Assembly: GCF_014697355.1 (NCBI RefSeq)
Contig: NZ_JACJRQ010000002.1
Span: 310,001-374,000, forward strand
Reading direction: 5' to 3'
Length of the DNA: 64,000 bases
Source: Nostoc calcicola FACHB-3891
GTDB lineage: Bacteria > Cyanobacteriota > Cyanobacteriia > Cyanobacteriales > Nostocaceae
Below the pieces are notes generated by a model. That model saw only the letters and a program-made list of their open reading frames with translations. It did not search any database and was not told where the DNA came from. Shown one piece after another: positions 1 to 8,926 of the stretch (within the stretch, counting starts at the first letter, position 1; each line of letters opens with the position of its first letter). A program made the translations under genes and the position numbers.

Positions 1-1137
1 ATGAGGCCCATTAATATGGGTGTACATCCCAGAACTGACTTGCAATTCTAGTACATTTTCCTGTTTATTAAGCGTCCAAATCCGAGCAAAAGCTGCATCA
101 AGATGTTCAACTAAAGCCTCAGTGCAGCGGCGCATCATGTTTTCTAAGCTGTCACTCTGAGTCAGGGCTGCGTCTACATCGGCACGAAAATTTGCCAAAC
201 GTGCGCGTTCTGCTAATGCTTCTTCTGCTTGTTTGCGATCGGTGGTGTCATAGCAAATACCAACGAAGTTCAAAATATTGCCATTGGCGTCTCTATTTGC
301 AGATGAGTTACTTGTATGCCATCGCCAACTGCCATTTTTGTGTTTTACCCGATATTCAATAGGGTCTTGTTTTTCGCCTGTTGTCACAACTCTTTGCAAA
401 TAATCTGCACACATAGGTACATCGTCAGGATGTACAAATACAGTAAAGGATTTGCCTTCCACCTCGGCAACTTCATGCCCTAAAATATCAGTCCAGTTTG
501 GAGAAACGTAGGAAAATACCCCCTCAACCGTCAGTGCAAAAAGAATGTTATTCGCGTTTTCGACAATGGTGCGAAATTGGGCATGGCTTTCTGCCAATGC
601 TGCTTGTACTTTATCCTCGTTTTCGCGGACAAGAACTATAATTTGCTGCTTTGGTAATGGTAATAATCTCGCTTCAAAGTTACCATTTTCTTGTGCTAGC
701 GGTAAGCTATATTCAAAACTAACTTCAGATTGAGTTGCAAGTACTTGAGTGATTGCTTGGTAGAAGCGATCGCCTACAGCAGTCGGTAGGCATTCTCGCA
801 AACTCTTGCCCTGTTGAACTCCTTGTAGAATATACAGACTTGGCGTTTTTCCTGGCCGATAATCCAGGATAGTTCCATCAGCATCAACACGAAAGTAAAA
901 ATCAGTAACTAGTTGCAAAATGGCTGCAAACTCTGATGTTTTTTGGCGTAGATCTGCTTCAACAGCTTGGCGTTTTGCAGTTTCTGCTTGTAGCCGCTTT
1001 AATACTTTTGTTAATTCCCTGGCCTGCTTTTTTTCTGTGAATTGACTTTGTTGGTTAAATTGTTTCTCATCTTGTTGTATTTTTTCTTTCTCAAGATTGA
1101 TTTGGTTAATGTAGCTTTGCACCTTTCTGGTAAACAC
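1..1137 (-). CDS. PAS-PAS-GAF sensor protein, N-terminal part (3' end outside window)
   Basis: Reading the minus strand from GTG at 1137, an open frame runs off the left edge of the window. In order it shows a charged Glu/Lys/Gln-rich segment of about 55 residues that looks coiled-coil, a PAS domain (about residues 60-180, containing RVDADGTILDYRPGK), a second PAS domain (about 187-310, containing HPDDVP and a PAC-like end, GICYDTTDRKQAEEAL), and the start of a GAF domain ending in SSGMYTHINGPH. This order is usual for cyanobacterial hybrid histidine kinases or diguanylate cyclases that sense a small ligand or redox state, but the output domain is not visible. There is no ATG; a second in-frame GTG lies at 1122, and an in-frame stop lies about 27 bases upstream of the first GTG. 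It is transcribed away from the GTPase gene. Confidence 0.8.
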   Translation of the reverse strand, partial: MFTRKVQSYINQINLEKEKIQQDEKQFNQQSQFTEKKQARELTKVLKRLQAETAKRQAVEADLRQKTSEFAAILQLVTDFYFRVDADGTILDYRPGKTPSLYILQGVQQGKSLRECLPTAVGDRFYQAITQVLATQSEVSFEYSLPLAQENGNFEARLLPLPKQQIIVLVRENEDKVQAALAESHAQFRTIVENANNILFALTVEGVFSYVSPNWTDILGHEVAEVEGKSFTVFVHPDDVPMCADYLQRVVTTGEKQDPIEYRVKHKNGSWRWHTSNSSANRDANGNILNFVGICYDTTDRKQAEEALAERARLANFRADVDAALTQSDSLENMMRRCTEALVEHLDAAFARIWTLNKQENVLELQVSSGMYTHINGPH

Positions 1138-1466
1138 TCTTGCCTGCCTGCTCTGCCTAAATTATTAAAGTAAAATTTCTAAAAGATACATTTGTTAATA
1201 AATATGTATAATATTTTTATCTCAACCTGGTTACGATCTTAATACTTTATTTCTTTTTCTATATACTTTAATTCTTCTTTTTATGTAAATAAATTAGGAA
1301 AATGCTGAAGTTTTGATTAAGATGAACTTTACCATTTTTACGAAAATTAAAAATTACTACGTTCCAGTAAAATTACTTAAGCAACCTCGATCGTTGAAAT
1401 CATCGAGAAATTCATACTGATTATCTAATTTAATGGCTGAAAATCTAAATTAGCTTCGCTGTGTTT

Positions 1467-1499
1467 AGATCCCCGACTTCTTAAAGAAGTCGGGGATCT
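1467..1499. repeat. Perfect 16-bp inverted repeat in the 1138-1736 intergenic region
   Basis: AGATCCCCGACTTCTT is followed after one base by its exact reverse complement. A degenerate relative lies near 28511-28545, so this is a dispersed palindrome and not a gene-specific site. The rest of 1138-1736 is AT-rich, has one HIP1-like site near 1700, and holds no gene or clear promoter that I can see. Confidence 0.8.
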
Positions 1500-1736
1500 G
1501 ACTTTTGACGAATTATTTACAACTGCTATATGAGGTGATTATGTCTTCATCGAAAATTCACAATCTTCAAGATTTTCATACCAAATCAATATTTATTTTT
1601 CCTAGCAAAGCCGGATTTTTCAAAATTGTCTTGGCAGATTATGGGGAACGGGGAAAATAACTAATCACAAATGCCTGGTCTGTTGTATAGAACCTTGGCG
1701 ATCGCATTTTATATGTTATAAAGCTCAGAGAAATTT

Positions 1737-4283
1737 ATGTTAGGCGGAAACTACTCTATGGAACCAGACAAACTGGCTAGTTTTAAAGAGTACGGTGAAT
1801 TCATCCTCCGGAAGATAGATTCTGTACCTGAATACCCTTCACAACAAGAAGATTGGGTTCCGGCTAGCCTTGATGATTGTCTCCGTCGTTTGCGGGAAGC
1901 TGCTGAAAAAACTGTAGATCTTGCCACTTCGCCTGTGAAAATTGGTGTGATGGGGGAATTCAGTAGCGGCAAAACTTTACTTTTAGGCAGTTTGATTGGA
2001 TATGCGGATGCTTTGCCAGTCAGTGAAAACCCGACTACAGGTAATGTCACGGCTCTCCACATTATACCCCAAGATGACTTTGCTACAACGCAACTGAGCA
2101 ATTTTACTGTAGAATATCTTTCCCATGAAGGGATACACGAGTGTCTGCGGTTCATGTTGGGGGAAGCCAATAAACGGACAACAGCAGCGGGACTTCCTGC
2201 CATACCAGTGTCCAAGCTCAATTCTGGCAAAGATATTATTGGCTGGTGTGAGGAAGCATGGAATAGTTCTAACAATTTAGAATTACGGTATTTATTGAGA
2301 GAATTAGTATTATTTTTACGAGCTTATCAAGCTTATGGGGAAGTAATGTGTGGTGGGCGCTACCAGATTGATGCTACCACCGCCCACGAAGGGTTACAGC
2401 TAGTGGAACAGCCAATGGCTATCCAAACTCTCAAATTTGAAGATTTACCGCCAGCGCATATTCGATTACCGAGTCAACCCCAGAGGCTACCAACGAAATT
2501 ATTACAAAACAGCTTTCCACTGATTCGCCGCGTAGATATTGATGTCAAAATCTCACGGGAAATTTGGGATGTTACGGGTGCTGCTAAATTTATTCTCATC
2601 GATTTTCCGGGATTGGGGGCTGCTAATTCGGGGGCTAGGGATACCTTTTTATCATTGCGGGAATTGGCAGAAGTACAGACAATTTTAGTATTGCTAAATG
2701 GTAAATCTCCAGGAAGCGATCGCGCTAATAAAATCTTTACCATGATGCAGCAGCAGCGACCAGGACAAGACCTGAAAGATTTAATTCTCGTCGGCGTGGG
2801 TCGCTTCGATCAACTACCCTTGGAGAGTGAGGGTGGTGAAAGAGAACTCGACCAACTGACTGAAGATCGGGATTTGCACGAGGACATTGTTTTCCAAAAA
2901 CTCAAGGTTCTGCAAACCACCATTGACGGTGCAGAGGCGTTTACAACTCAAAAAGACCGCATAGTTTTACTCTCGCCACTGTTGGGACTGGCTGACATAG
3001 CAAAACGTTCGAGTAAAGTCAAAGCTGGTTCACCAGAATTTTTAACTAACTTAGACTATCCTGATTACTTAGACAGGTCTAAACGGCTACAAGATAAATG
3101 GGGACGCTTAAGCCAACGGCTGTTAGAATCTGATACCCGCAGCTATTTGGGGAGACAATTAGGTTACTTTGCTCAAGATGGTAGTCTTGGGAAGTTACGG
3201 GAATTGATTCAAAAGCACGTCGCTACTCATGGTCTGAAGCAATTGTATGAAGATACTAAAAGAGCTGCTGATGTGGTGAGTCAGCAACAAGATCATTTGA
3301 AAGACATCATAGATGAAATTCACGAGCAAGGCATACCCACAGGAGACAGTCCTGCTTTTATTGAGTTGCGTTTTGTAGTGGAAACTTTAGATAAAATCTA
3401 CAGGAATTTCCAAAAAAACTTAGAGAAAGAACCACTCAAAGACCGACGCGGTGTCATAGTTAGCGATGTAGTCAAAGACGAACTTACCTTTAGAATCCTG
3501 AATTGGAATCAGTGGACTTTACTGTTCAATAAAGTCAACAATGGCACCATCGCCCTCGCTGAATCCAAAGGTGCAGCAGGGAAATTATTTGATAGAGGAA
3601 ACCGCGTCAATAGTTCTCTACCCACAAAGAGTGATGATTTTTATCCAGTATTTGAAAAAACCGTTCAAGAAGTAGAAGAATTTGCCCGCGATCGCATTCG
3701 TCAAGCTGTGGTAGATTTGTTGAATCAATTGTCAAATCAGGTAGCCCCAGAACGCGACCAATTGAAAGCAATTCTTCACCCAGAGATGGAACAAGAAATC
3801 GAATCAAAATTTGGTGTAGAAGAAGCCGATCTTTTTTATAAATTATTACTAGGATGCGACCCGAACGAATGGAAAGAAGCAATCATTTCTGAAATTAGTA
3901 ACAAAGACAAAACCGTTGCACCCGAAATCATTTTTCCCTTAGCGCGTCAAGACGATAAACACAACGTTGGTCAAATCTTTGACTGGGCACCAGAAAAAAG
4001 CCAAGGTTTACCCAGAAGCAGCAATCACCAACTATTAGTACTGCGACTGCGAGATGAAATTACTGCCAGCGCCAGCCTTCATCTTGTGCAGTATGTTAGT
4101 GAAGTGAATCAGCAAATTAATTCCGAACTTGAAGGCATTTTGGATCAAATTATCCCCAGTTTGCAAAACCTCTCGAAAAAAGAAGCATTACTGAGATATT
4201 TAACATCTGGTGACTTACCATCTGAGGTAGCTGTTCCTACTTGGTTGCAGATTCTTTCAGATATTGCCGCTATTTCTTACTAA
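1737..4283 (+). CDS. Dynamin-like GTPase
   Basis: 848 residues. The N-terminal third is a GTPase: P-loop GEFSSGKT at residues 73-80, a switch-I-like NPTTGNVT near 105, and the G3 motif DFPG near 289 in a dynamin-type strand (FILIDFPGLG). The expected G4 motif N/TKxD reads VGVGRFDQL near residue 355, so the base-specificity lysine is missing. The rest is long, charged and helical, as in dynamin-family stalks. Bacterial dynamin-like proteins bind and remodel membranes using GTP; the substrate here is unknown. It is the first gene of a plus-strand set with a SrfB/Hsp70-like gene (5832) and an unknown gene (8927). ATG 1758 (MEPDKLASF) is an alternative start. Salmonella SrfC is another large P-loop protein found with SrfB, but I cannot show homology. 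Confidence 0.8.
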   Translation: MLGGNYSMEPDKLASFKEYGEFILRKIDSVPEYPSQQEDWVPASLDDCLRRLREAAEKTVDLATSPVKIGVMGEFSSGKTLLLGSLIGYADALPVSENPTTGNVTALHIIPQDDFATTQLSNFTVEYLSHEGIHECLRFMLGEANKRTTAAGLPAIPVSKLNSGKDIIGWCEEAWNSSNNLELRYLLRELVLFLRAYQAYGEVMCGGRYQIDATTAHEGLQLVEQPMAIQTLKFEDLPPAHIRLPSQPQRLPTKLLQNSFPLIRRVDIDVKISREIWDVTGAAKFILIDFPGLGAANSGARDTFLSLRELAEVQTILVLLNGKSPGSDRANKIFTMMQQQRPGQDLKDLILVGVGRFDQLPLESEGGERELDQLTEDRDLHEDIVFQKLKVLQTTIDGAEAFTTQKDRIVLLSPLLGLADIAKRSSKVKAGSPEFLTNLDYPDYLDRSKRLQDKWGRLSQRLLESDTRSYLGRQLGYFAQDGSLGKLRELIQKHVATHGLKQLYEDTKRAADVVSQQQDHLKDIIDEIHEQGIPTGDSPAFIELRFVVETLDKIYRNFQKNLEKEPLKDRRGVIVSDVVKDELTFRILNWNQWTLLFNKVNNGTIALAESKGAAGKLFDRGNRVNSSLPTKSDDFYPVFEKTVQEVEEFARDRIRQAVVDLLNQLSNQVAPERDQLKAILHPEMEQEIESKFGVEEADLFYKLLLGCDPNEWKEAIISEISNKDKTVAPEIIFPLARQDDKHNVGQIFDWAPEKSQGLPRSSNHQLLVLRLRDEITASASLHLVQYVSEVNQQINSELEGILDQIIPSLQNLSKKEALLRYLTSGDLPSEVAVPTWLQILSDIAAISY

Positions 4284-4375
4284 GATGTTTTCATAACGGC
4301 AAACTTCTACTATTTTAGATTGAGAATTTGCAATGCTTTTTCAATGCGATCGCGTAGAGTTATGGGGATGTATTT

Positions 4376-5224
4376 GTGAGACGAGATGCAATTTTTTATA
4401 CGCTTTTCAAGCGTGTTCCAGGGTTGCTTTTTGAGTTAGTAGAACAGCCACCAGCAGAAGCTGCTAACTATCGCTTTGAATCAGTTGAAGTTAAAGAACC
4501 AACATTTCGGATTGATGGAGTCTTTTTACCTCCACCTGATGCAACATCTCAAATTATCTTTTTTGCTGAGGTGCAATTCCAAAAAGATGATTTACTATAT
4601 CATCGTTTTTTCTCCGAATCGATGCTGTATATGTATCGCAATCCAACACTTTATGATGATTGGTACGGAGTAATTATTTTACAGTCTCGCAACTTAGAAT
4701 CCGAAAAGACCACGATTCACAGATCGCTACTAAACAGTTCGCAAGTACAACGGATTTATTTGGATGAGTTAGGTAATCCTGATGAGCAAAAAGTTGGTAT
4801 CAGTTTGATGCAGTTAACTATCGCTTCAGAAACTCAAATGGTGGAACAAGCGAAACGTTTAATTGAACGAGTACAACAAGAAGAGATCACTGTCTTGGCT
4901 AAGGAAGACATAATAGATGTAATCACAACAATTGCTGTTTATAAATTTGCCAACTTAAGTCGTGAAGAGGTAGAGGCGATGTTAGGAGTTAAATTAGAAG
5001 AAACTAGGGTTTATCAAGAAGCTAAACAAGAGGGACTAGAACAAGGAGTAGAAATAGGGCGAGAACAAGGAGTAGAAATAGGACTACAGCAAGGAATAGA
5101 AATAGGACGAGAACAAGCAAAACTTGAACTTGTGCCTCAGTTCTTAGCTCTTGGTATGTCGATGGAAGAAGTTGCTCAATCGCTTAATTTAACCATTGAA
5201 CAAGTAAGACATGCAGCTGAGTAG
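4376..5224 (+). CDS. Rpn-family recombination-promoting nuclease / putative transposase (DUF2887-like)
   Basis: 282 residues from GTG 4376. The N-terminal half shows the degenerate PD-(D/E)xK core of this cyanobacterial family: RRDAIFYTLFKRVPGLLFEL at the start, an Asp in RIDGVFLPPP, and FFAEVQFQKD, where the catalytic E-x-K is E-x-Q. The C-terminal part carries the family hallmark, a Gln/Glu/Gly-rich stretch (EGLEQGVEIGREQG repeated), then a short helix-turn-helix-like tail (GMSMEEVAQSLNLTIEQV). Such genes are promiscuous mobile-like nucleases that promote recombination. It splits the GTPase gene from the SrfB-like gene, which suggests insertion into an older cassette. Its last 300 bp are repeated twice directly downstream. 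Confidence 0.8.
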   Translation: MRRDAIFYTLFKRVPGLLFELVEQPPAEAANYRFESVEVKEPTFRIDGVFLPPPDATSQIIFFAEVQFQKDDLLYHRFFSESMLYMYRNPTLYDDWYGVIILQSRNLESEKTTIHRSLLNSSQVQRIYLDELGNPDEQKVGISLMQLTIASETQMVEQAKRLIERVQQEEITVLAKEDIIDVITTIAVYKFANLSREEVEAMLGVKLEETRVYQEAKQEGLEQGVEIGREQGVEIGLQQGIEIGREQAKLELVPQFLALGMSMEEVAQSLNLTIEQVRHAAE

Positions 5225-5478
5225 TCACAACAATTACTGTTTATAAATTTGCCAACTTAAGTCGTGAAGAGGTGGAAGCCATGTTAGGAGTTAAGTTAGA
5301 AGAAACTAGGGTTTATCAAGAAGCCAAACAAGAGGGACGAGAAGAGGGGCGAGAAGAGGGACGAGAAGAACTAACGCTTGAACTTGTACCTCGTCTCTTA
5401 GCTCGTGGTATGTCGATAGAAGAAGTTGGCCAATTACTTAATTTAACCATCGAACAAGTAAGGCTTGCAGCTGAGTAA
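5225..5478 (+). pseudogene. Second tandem copy of the Rpn-family C-terminal segment
   Basis: Starting a few bases after the stop of the upstream gene, the sequence repeats its 3' third: TCACAACAATTACTG, the KFANLS(R)EEVEAMLGVKLEETRVYQEAKQ region, a shorter acidic spacer (EGREEGREEGREE) and the tail GMSIEEVGQLLNLTIEQV. An ATG at 5272 would give 68 residues, but the nuclease core is absent. It is best read as a partial tandem duplication, possibly still translated as a small tail-only protein. Confidence 0.7.
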
Positions 5479-5723
5479 TCACAATAATTACTGTGTATAA
5501 ATTTGCCAACTTAACTCATGAAGAGGTAGAGGCCATGTTCGGAATTAATTTAGAAGTAACTAGATTTTATCAAGAAGCTAAAGAAGAAGGACGACAAGAA
5601 GGACTAAAAGAAGCAAAATGTGAACTTATTCCTCGATTCTTAGCTTCTGGTATGTCAATGGAAAAAGTTGCCCAATTACTTAATTTAAACATCGAACAAG
5701 TAAAACTGATAAGCGAGCAATAA
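5479..5723 (+). pseudogene. Third tandem copy of the Rpn-family C-terminal segment
   Basis: Again the KFANLTHEEVEAMFGINLE segment and the tail GMSMEKVAQLLNLNIEQV follow directly on the preceding copy. The frame is open from GTG 5493 (76 residues). It is more diverged than copy 2, and the acidic spacer is shortest here (EGRQEGLKEAK). No nuclease core is present. Confidence 0.65.
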
Positions 5724-5831
5724 TCATCAACATCAACTTAGTAAATGCTCCAATTTGAATGGCGATCGCTTTTAAATGAAAGAGCGATCGCCCTATAAAA
5801 AAGCCACCCTGAAACATAAATATTTGCTATA

Positions 5832-8804
5832 ATGAATCCTTTTGAATTGAACAACTATACTGATAAACAATCAAACGAGAAACAACAAAAAAGATTTCCG
5901 GGATGGTTTGCATTAGATTTTGGTACGTCGAATTCTACAGTTACACTTTTCGATCCCATTGAAGTACCCATCGCCGAAATTTTACCCAAAGAACAAGAAA
6001 TACGGTTGCGCGATCGCTTATCGCAATGGCTGAGTTCTCCTGCCTCTGTAGCTTTACCAGATGTCAGCGATGAAGATTGGGAAAAGTTTCTTTTAGAAAT
6101 TAGTAAAAATCTGGAAATAGAACCAAGAAAATTAAGTGAAGTTTTTGAAACTGATAACAAAGAGCGCTTTTTGGAAGCCATTCGTCAAATTGAACTTTGT
6201 TTAGGAAATAGCGACAGATTTCGTCGTGCTGTTAGCAAAAAACTCTATCAAATCTATCACGAAGTCTTCCGCGTTCCTACCTTAGAATCGCAAAATCTCA
6301 TTCCAGTTGTGTTGGATATCGATCGCCGTGAGTCGGAAATTCCCAGCGAGTCGGAAATTTCCCATTTAGCCGAATTAGAATTGCGGATGGGTAGGGAAGC
6401 TAGAGATAACAGAAAAAAAGCCATCGCCCAAGATACAAGCGGTACTTTAAAGGAAATTATCAGCAGGTTTCATCATTCACCCAAACGCTATTTTGGTCAA
6501 GAGCGATCGTTTTCAGTTATTTTGGATGGAAAGGAAGAAATAATTACCGCCAAAGAACTAATTCAATCGGCTTGGGCACATTTAATAAAGTTAACTGAAG
6601 ACTACCGCCAACGGGCGCGACGCAGATTTTCAGAAGGAGATTTTTTAACAGCAGTTGTTACCTATCCAACAGTCGCCCCGCCTGTTGTTCGTAAGGAAGT
6701 TAAAGAATTAGTTGAACAGTTGGCGATCGATGATGTTCAAACTGCTTATGATGAAGCTGTTTCTGTGGCTATATTCTTTTTATGGCGAGAATTTGGCGGT
6801 AATCTGAATATTGGTATTGAATCATTTAAAACTCGTTGTCGCCAAACTGGAAATAAATGGTCACAAAATGTTCTCGTTTTAGATATCGGTGGCGGAACAA
6901 CAGACTTAGCTTTGATTGAATTAACTTTGGAAGATAAAACCCCAACTTTTGCTGATTCTGAAGATCGGGGTTTGGGAGGACGTTACTATAAACTGACTCC
7001 TAAACTATTAGGTTCGTCTGGACATTTACAGTTAGGTGGTGAATTAATTACGCTGCGAATTTTTAGATTATTGAAAGTGGCGATCGCTGACTTTCTCTTA
7101 ACAGGAGTAACCACAGGTGACATCGAAAGCGAAAAGCTAGAAGATTTAATTAACTCTGAGCTAAACGAGCGTTTCTTAGAACAAGGCAAATTCAAAACTG
7201 GCAGTCTTTTAAAATGTCTGGATAAGGAAAATCCCGAAGGTGATGTTGCTTATAAAGATGCTTTAGATACTGCCGAAAAAGTATTACCTACCCGCTGGCA
7301 ACAATCACCCCAACGCCTACAAACATTTTATCTCCTCTGGGATTATGCAGAAGCAGCTAAACTAAAACTTGGGCAAAAACCACCAACTGATGATTCTCTA
7401 TTAACCTTCACACTCTCTGAACAAGAAATTGCTGAACTCCTCAGCCAAAGTGCCGTTAAACTACAAGTCAACGATCCCAATAACATCTGCGTCACCCTAG
7501 ACAACCAGCAATTTGAACGAGCCGCTGTTTCCGGAATCAAAGAAGCGATCGGTATTGCAAAAGGATTAATGGAAAGCCGTTTGCACCCCGATGATATCAG
7601 CAAAGATTCTTGGAATTCTCAAAAAGTTGATTGGTTAATTCTATCTGGTAAAACTTGTAATCTTGACTTAGTACAGCGACAAATCTATCAAGAATTTAGT
7701 AAATCTCCCTATTTTGTTTGGAATCCAGAACGCATTACTTTTGTTTTGGAATTTACCAAATTAGCCACCTCCGCCGGCGCTTGTTATGCCGAAAAATTAC
7801 GCAGGTTAAGATTCGATCCAGAAGAATCCAAAAGCTTATTGCGTAAGGGAGCAAATCAGCTAGAAATTGATGTTAAAAACCTGTTTTATTATTTGCCTTG
7901 CAACTTCAAACGTAAAACTCAAAGCAACGATTTATTGACTATATTCAGAGCCGGTCAAGAGTTGTATCAACTAGCATCTGGAGAAGCCATCGCTAAAGTT
8001 CGTACTCCTTGGCGAGGCATACAATTAACTAATATTATCTACCGCCAAGATTACGAAGAAGGAGATTTACTACTTTGGGGTAGCTTCGACGGCAAAAACC
8101 TGATGAATAAATTAGGAATGGAAGAAGGAGAATTTCTCAAAAAAATCAAAATCCAGTTTGAAATTGACCAAACCCTCGAATTTAGCGTATTGCTTTGTCA
8201 GGGAAATCCACATTATTTAATTGACATTCCTGGCATTGATTTAGAAGCAGTAGTTTCAGACAATTCAGCGCTATTTGCTGATGGCAAATTGAAGTGGAAT
8301 ATCGCTGTAGAACGCCCCAATAAAGACTTGAATGATGGTGATATTGCCGTCAATGTCATCGAGTCTGCAACAGTGGATCAACCAGATGCCTATCATTTAG
8401 TATTTGAAGTCGGAAACGATGATAAATCTTTCCACGAATTTCATTATTTACGTGATGGAACGACACAACCAGGAATTGGATTAATTAGTAATCCCTTACC
8501 TCCCTTCCCGAAAACTGGACAGCACACTTTCTATATTTATCAAACAGATACCGAAACCCAAACGAAAAAATGGATACGAATTGGCGCACTTAGTAAACCA
8601 GACATCATAACAGATTACCCTTGTCAATATCGTGTGACTCTGGATAATCAAGGTATTTTACGGATGCACGCAGGTGAAGTGCCTTATTGGACATCAACAA
8701 ATCAAGAATGTCTGAAAGAAGAAGGATGCGTTTATCTGGCTGAATTAGAATTGCAACCTAATGAAGTTGATAAAGAACGCGATCCATTTTGCGGTATACA
8801 TTAG
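5832..8804 (+). CDS. SrfB-like / Hsp70-like actin-fold ATPase
   Basis: 990 residues. The actin/Hsp70 ATPase signatures are visible: phosphate-1 loop DFGTSNST at residues 29-36, phosphate-2 LDIGGGTTDLAL around 350-360, and an adenosine-like LSGKTCNLD near 605. Large helical insertions separate them, as in SrfB-type proteins. The last ~250 residues are beta-rich with many aromatic residues, perhaps a substrate-binding or wrapping domain. Hsp70-like ATPases act as chaperones or scaffold regulators; a specific client cannot be read from the sequence. The gene lies after the dynamin-like GTPase and the Rpn module and about 120 bp before the unknown 369-residue protein, on the same strand, which suggests that the three non-Rpn genes work together. 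Confidence 0.75.
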   Translation: MNPFELNNYTDKQSNEKQQKRFPGWFALDFGTSNSTVTLFDPIEVPIAEILPKEQEIRLRDRLSQWLSSPASVALPDVSDEDWEKFLLEISKNLEIEPRKLSEVFETDNKERFLEAIRQIELCLGNSDRFRRAVSKKLYQIYHEVFRVPTLESQNLIPVVLDIDRRESEIPSESEISHLAELELRMGREARDNRKKAIAQDTSGTLKEIISRFHHSPKRYFGQERSFSVILDGKEEIITAKELIQSAWAHLIKLTEDYRQRARRRFSEGDFLTAVVTYPTVAPPVVRKEVKELVEQLAIDDVQTAYDEAVSVAIFFLWREFGGNLNIGIESFKTRCRQTGNKWSQNVLVLDIGGGTTDLALIELTLEDKTPTFADSEDRGLGGRYYKLTPKLLGSSGHLQLGGELITLRIFRLLKVAIADFLLTGVTTGDIESEKLEDLINSELNERFLEQGKFKTGSLLKCLDKENPEGDVAYKDALDTAEKVLPTRWQQSPQRLQTFYLLWDYAEAAKLKLGQKPPTDDSLLTFTLSEQEIAELLSQSAVKLQVNDPNNICVTLDNQQFERAAVSGIKEAIGIAKGLMESRLHPDDISKDSWNSQKVDWLILSGKTCNLDLVQRQIYQEFSKSPYFVWNPERITFVLEFTKLATSAGACYAEKLRRLRFDPEESKSLLRKGANQLEIDVKNLFYYLPCNFKRKTQSNDLLTIFRAGQELYQLASGEAIAKVRTPWRGIQLTNIIYRQDYEEGDLLLWGSFDGKNLMNKLGMEEGEFLKKIKIQFEIDQTLEFSVLLCQGNPHYLIDIPGIDLEAVVSDNSALFADGKLKWNIAVERPNKDLNDGDIAVNVIESATVDQPDAYHLVFEVGNDDKSFHEFHYLRDGTTQPGIGLISNPLPPFPKTGQHTFYIYQTDTETQTKKWIRIGALSKPDIITDYPCQYRVTLDNQGILRMHAGEVPYWTSTNQECLKEEGCVYLAELELQPNEVDKERDPFCGIH

Positions 8805-8811
8805 AATTTAT

Positions 8812-8907
8812 TCACGCAGAGGCGCAGAGATTTTTGTTAACGTCTTGCCTCTTAATTGTGAGATACAAAAAACTCTTTCTCTCCGCGCCTCTGCGCCTCT
8901 GCGTGAG
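8812..8907. repeat. Palindromic CGCAGAGGCGCAGAG repeat element
   Basis: TCACGCAGAGGCGCAGAG at the left is answered by CTCTGCGCCTCTGCGTGA at the right, so the ~96 bp can fold into a long hairpin. Related sequence occurs near 29467-29575. It sits between the SrfB-like gene and the unknown 8927 gene and makes open reading frames here unreliable. Confidence 0.75.
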
Positions 8908-8926
8908 ATAAAAAAAGGCAATATTA

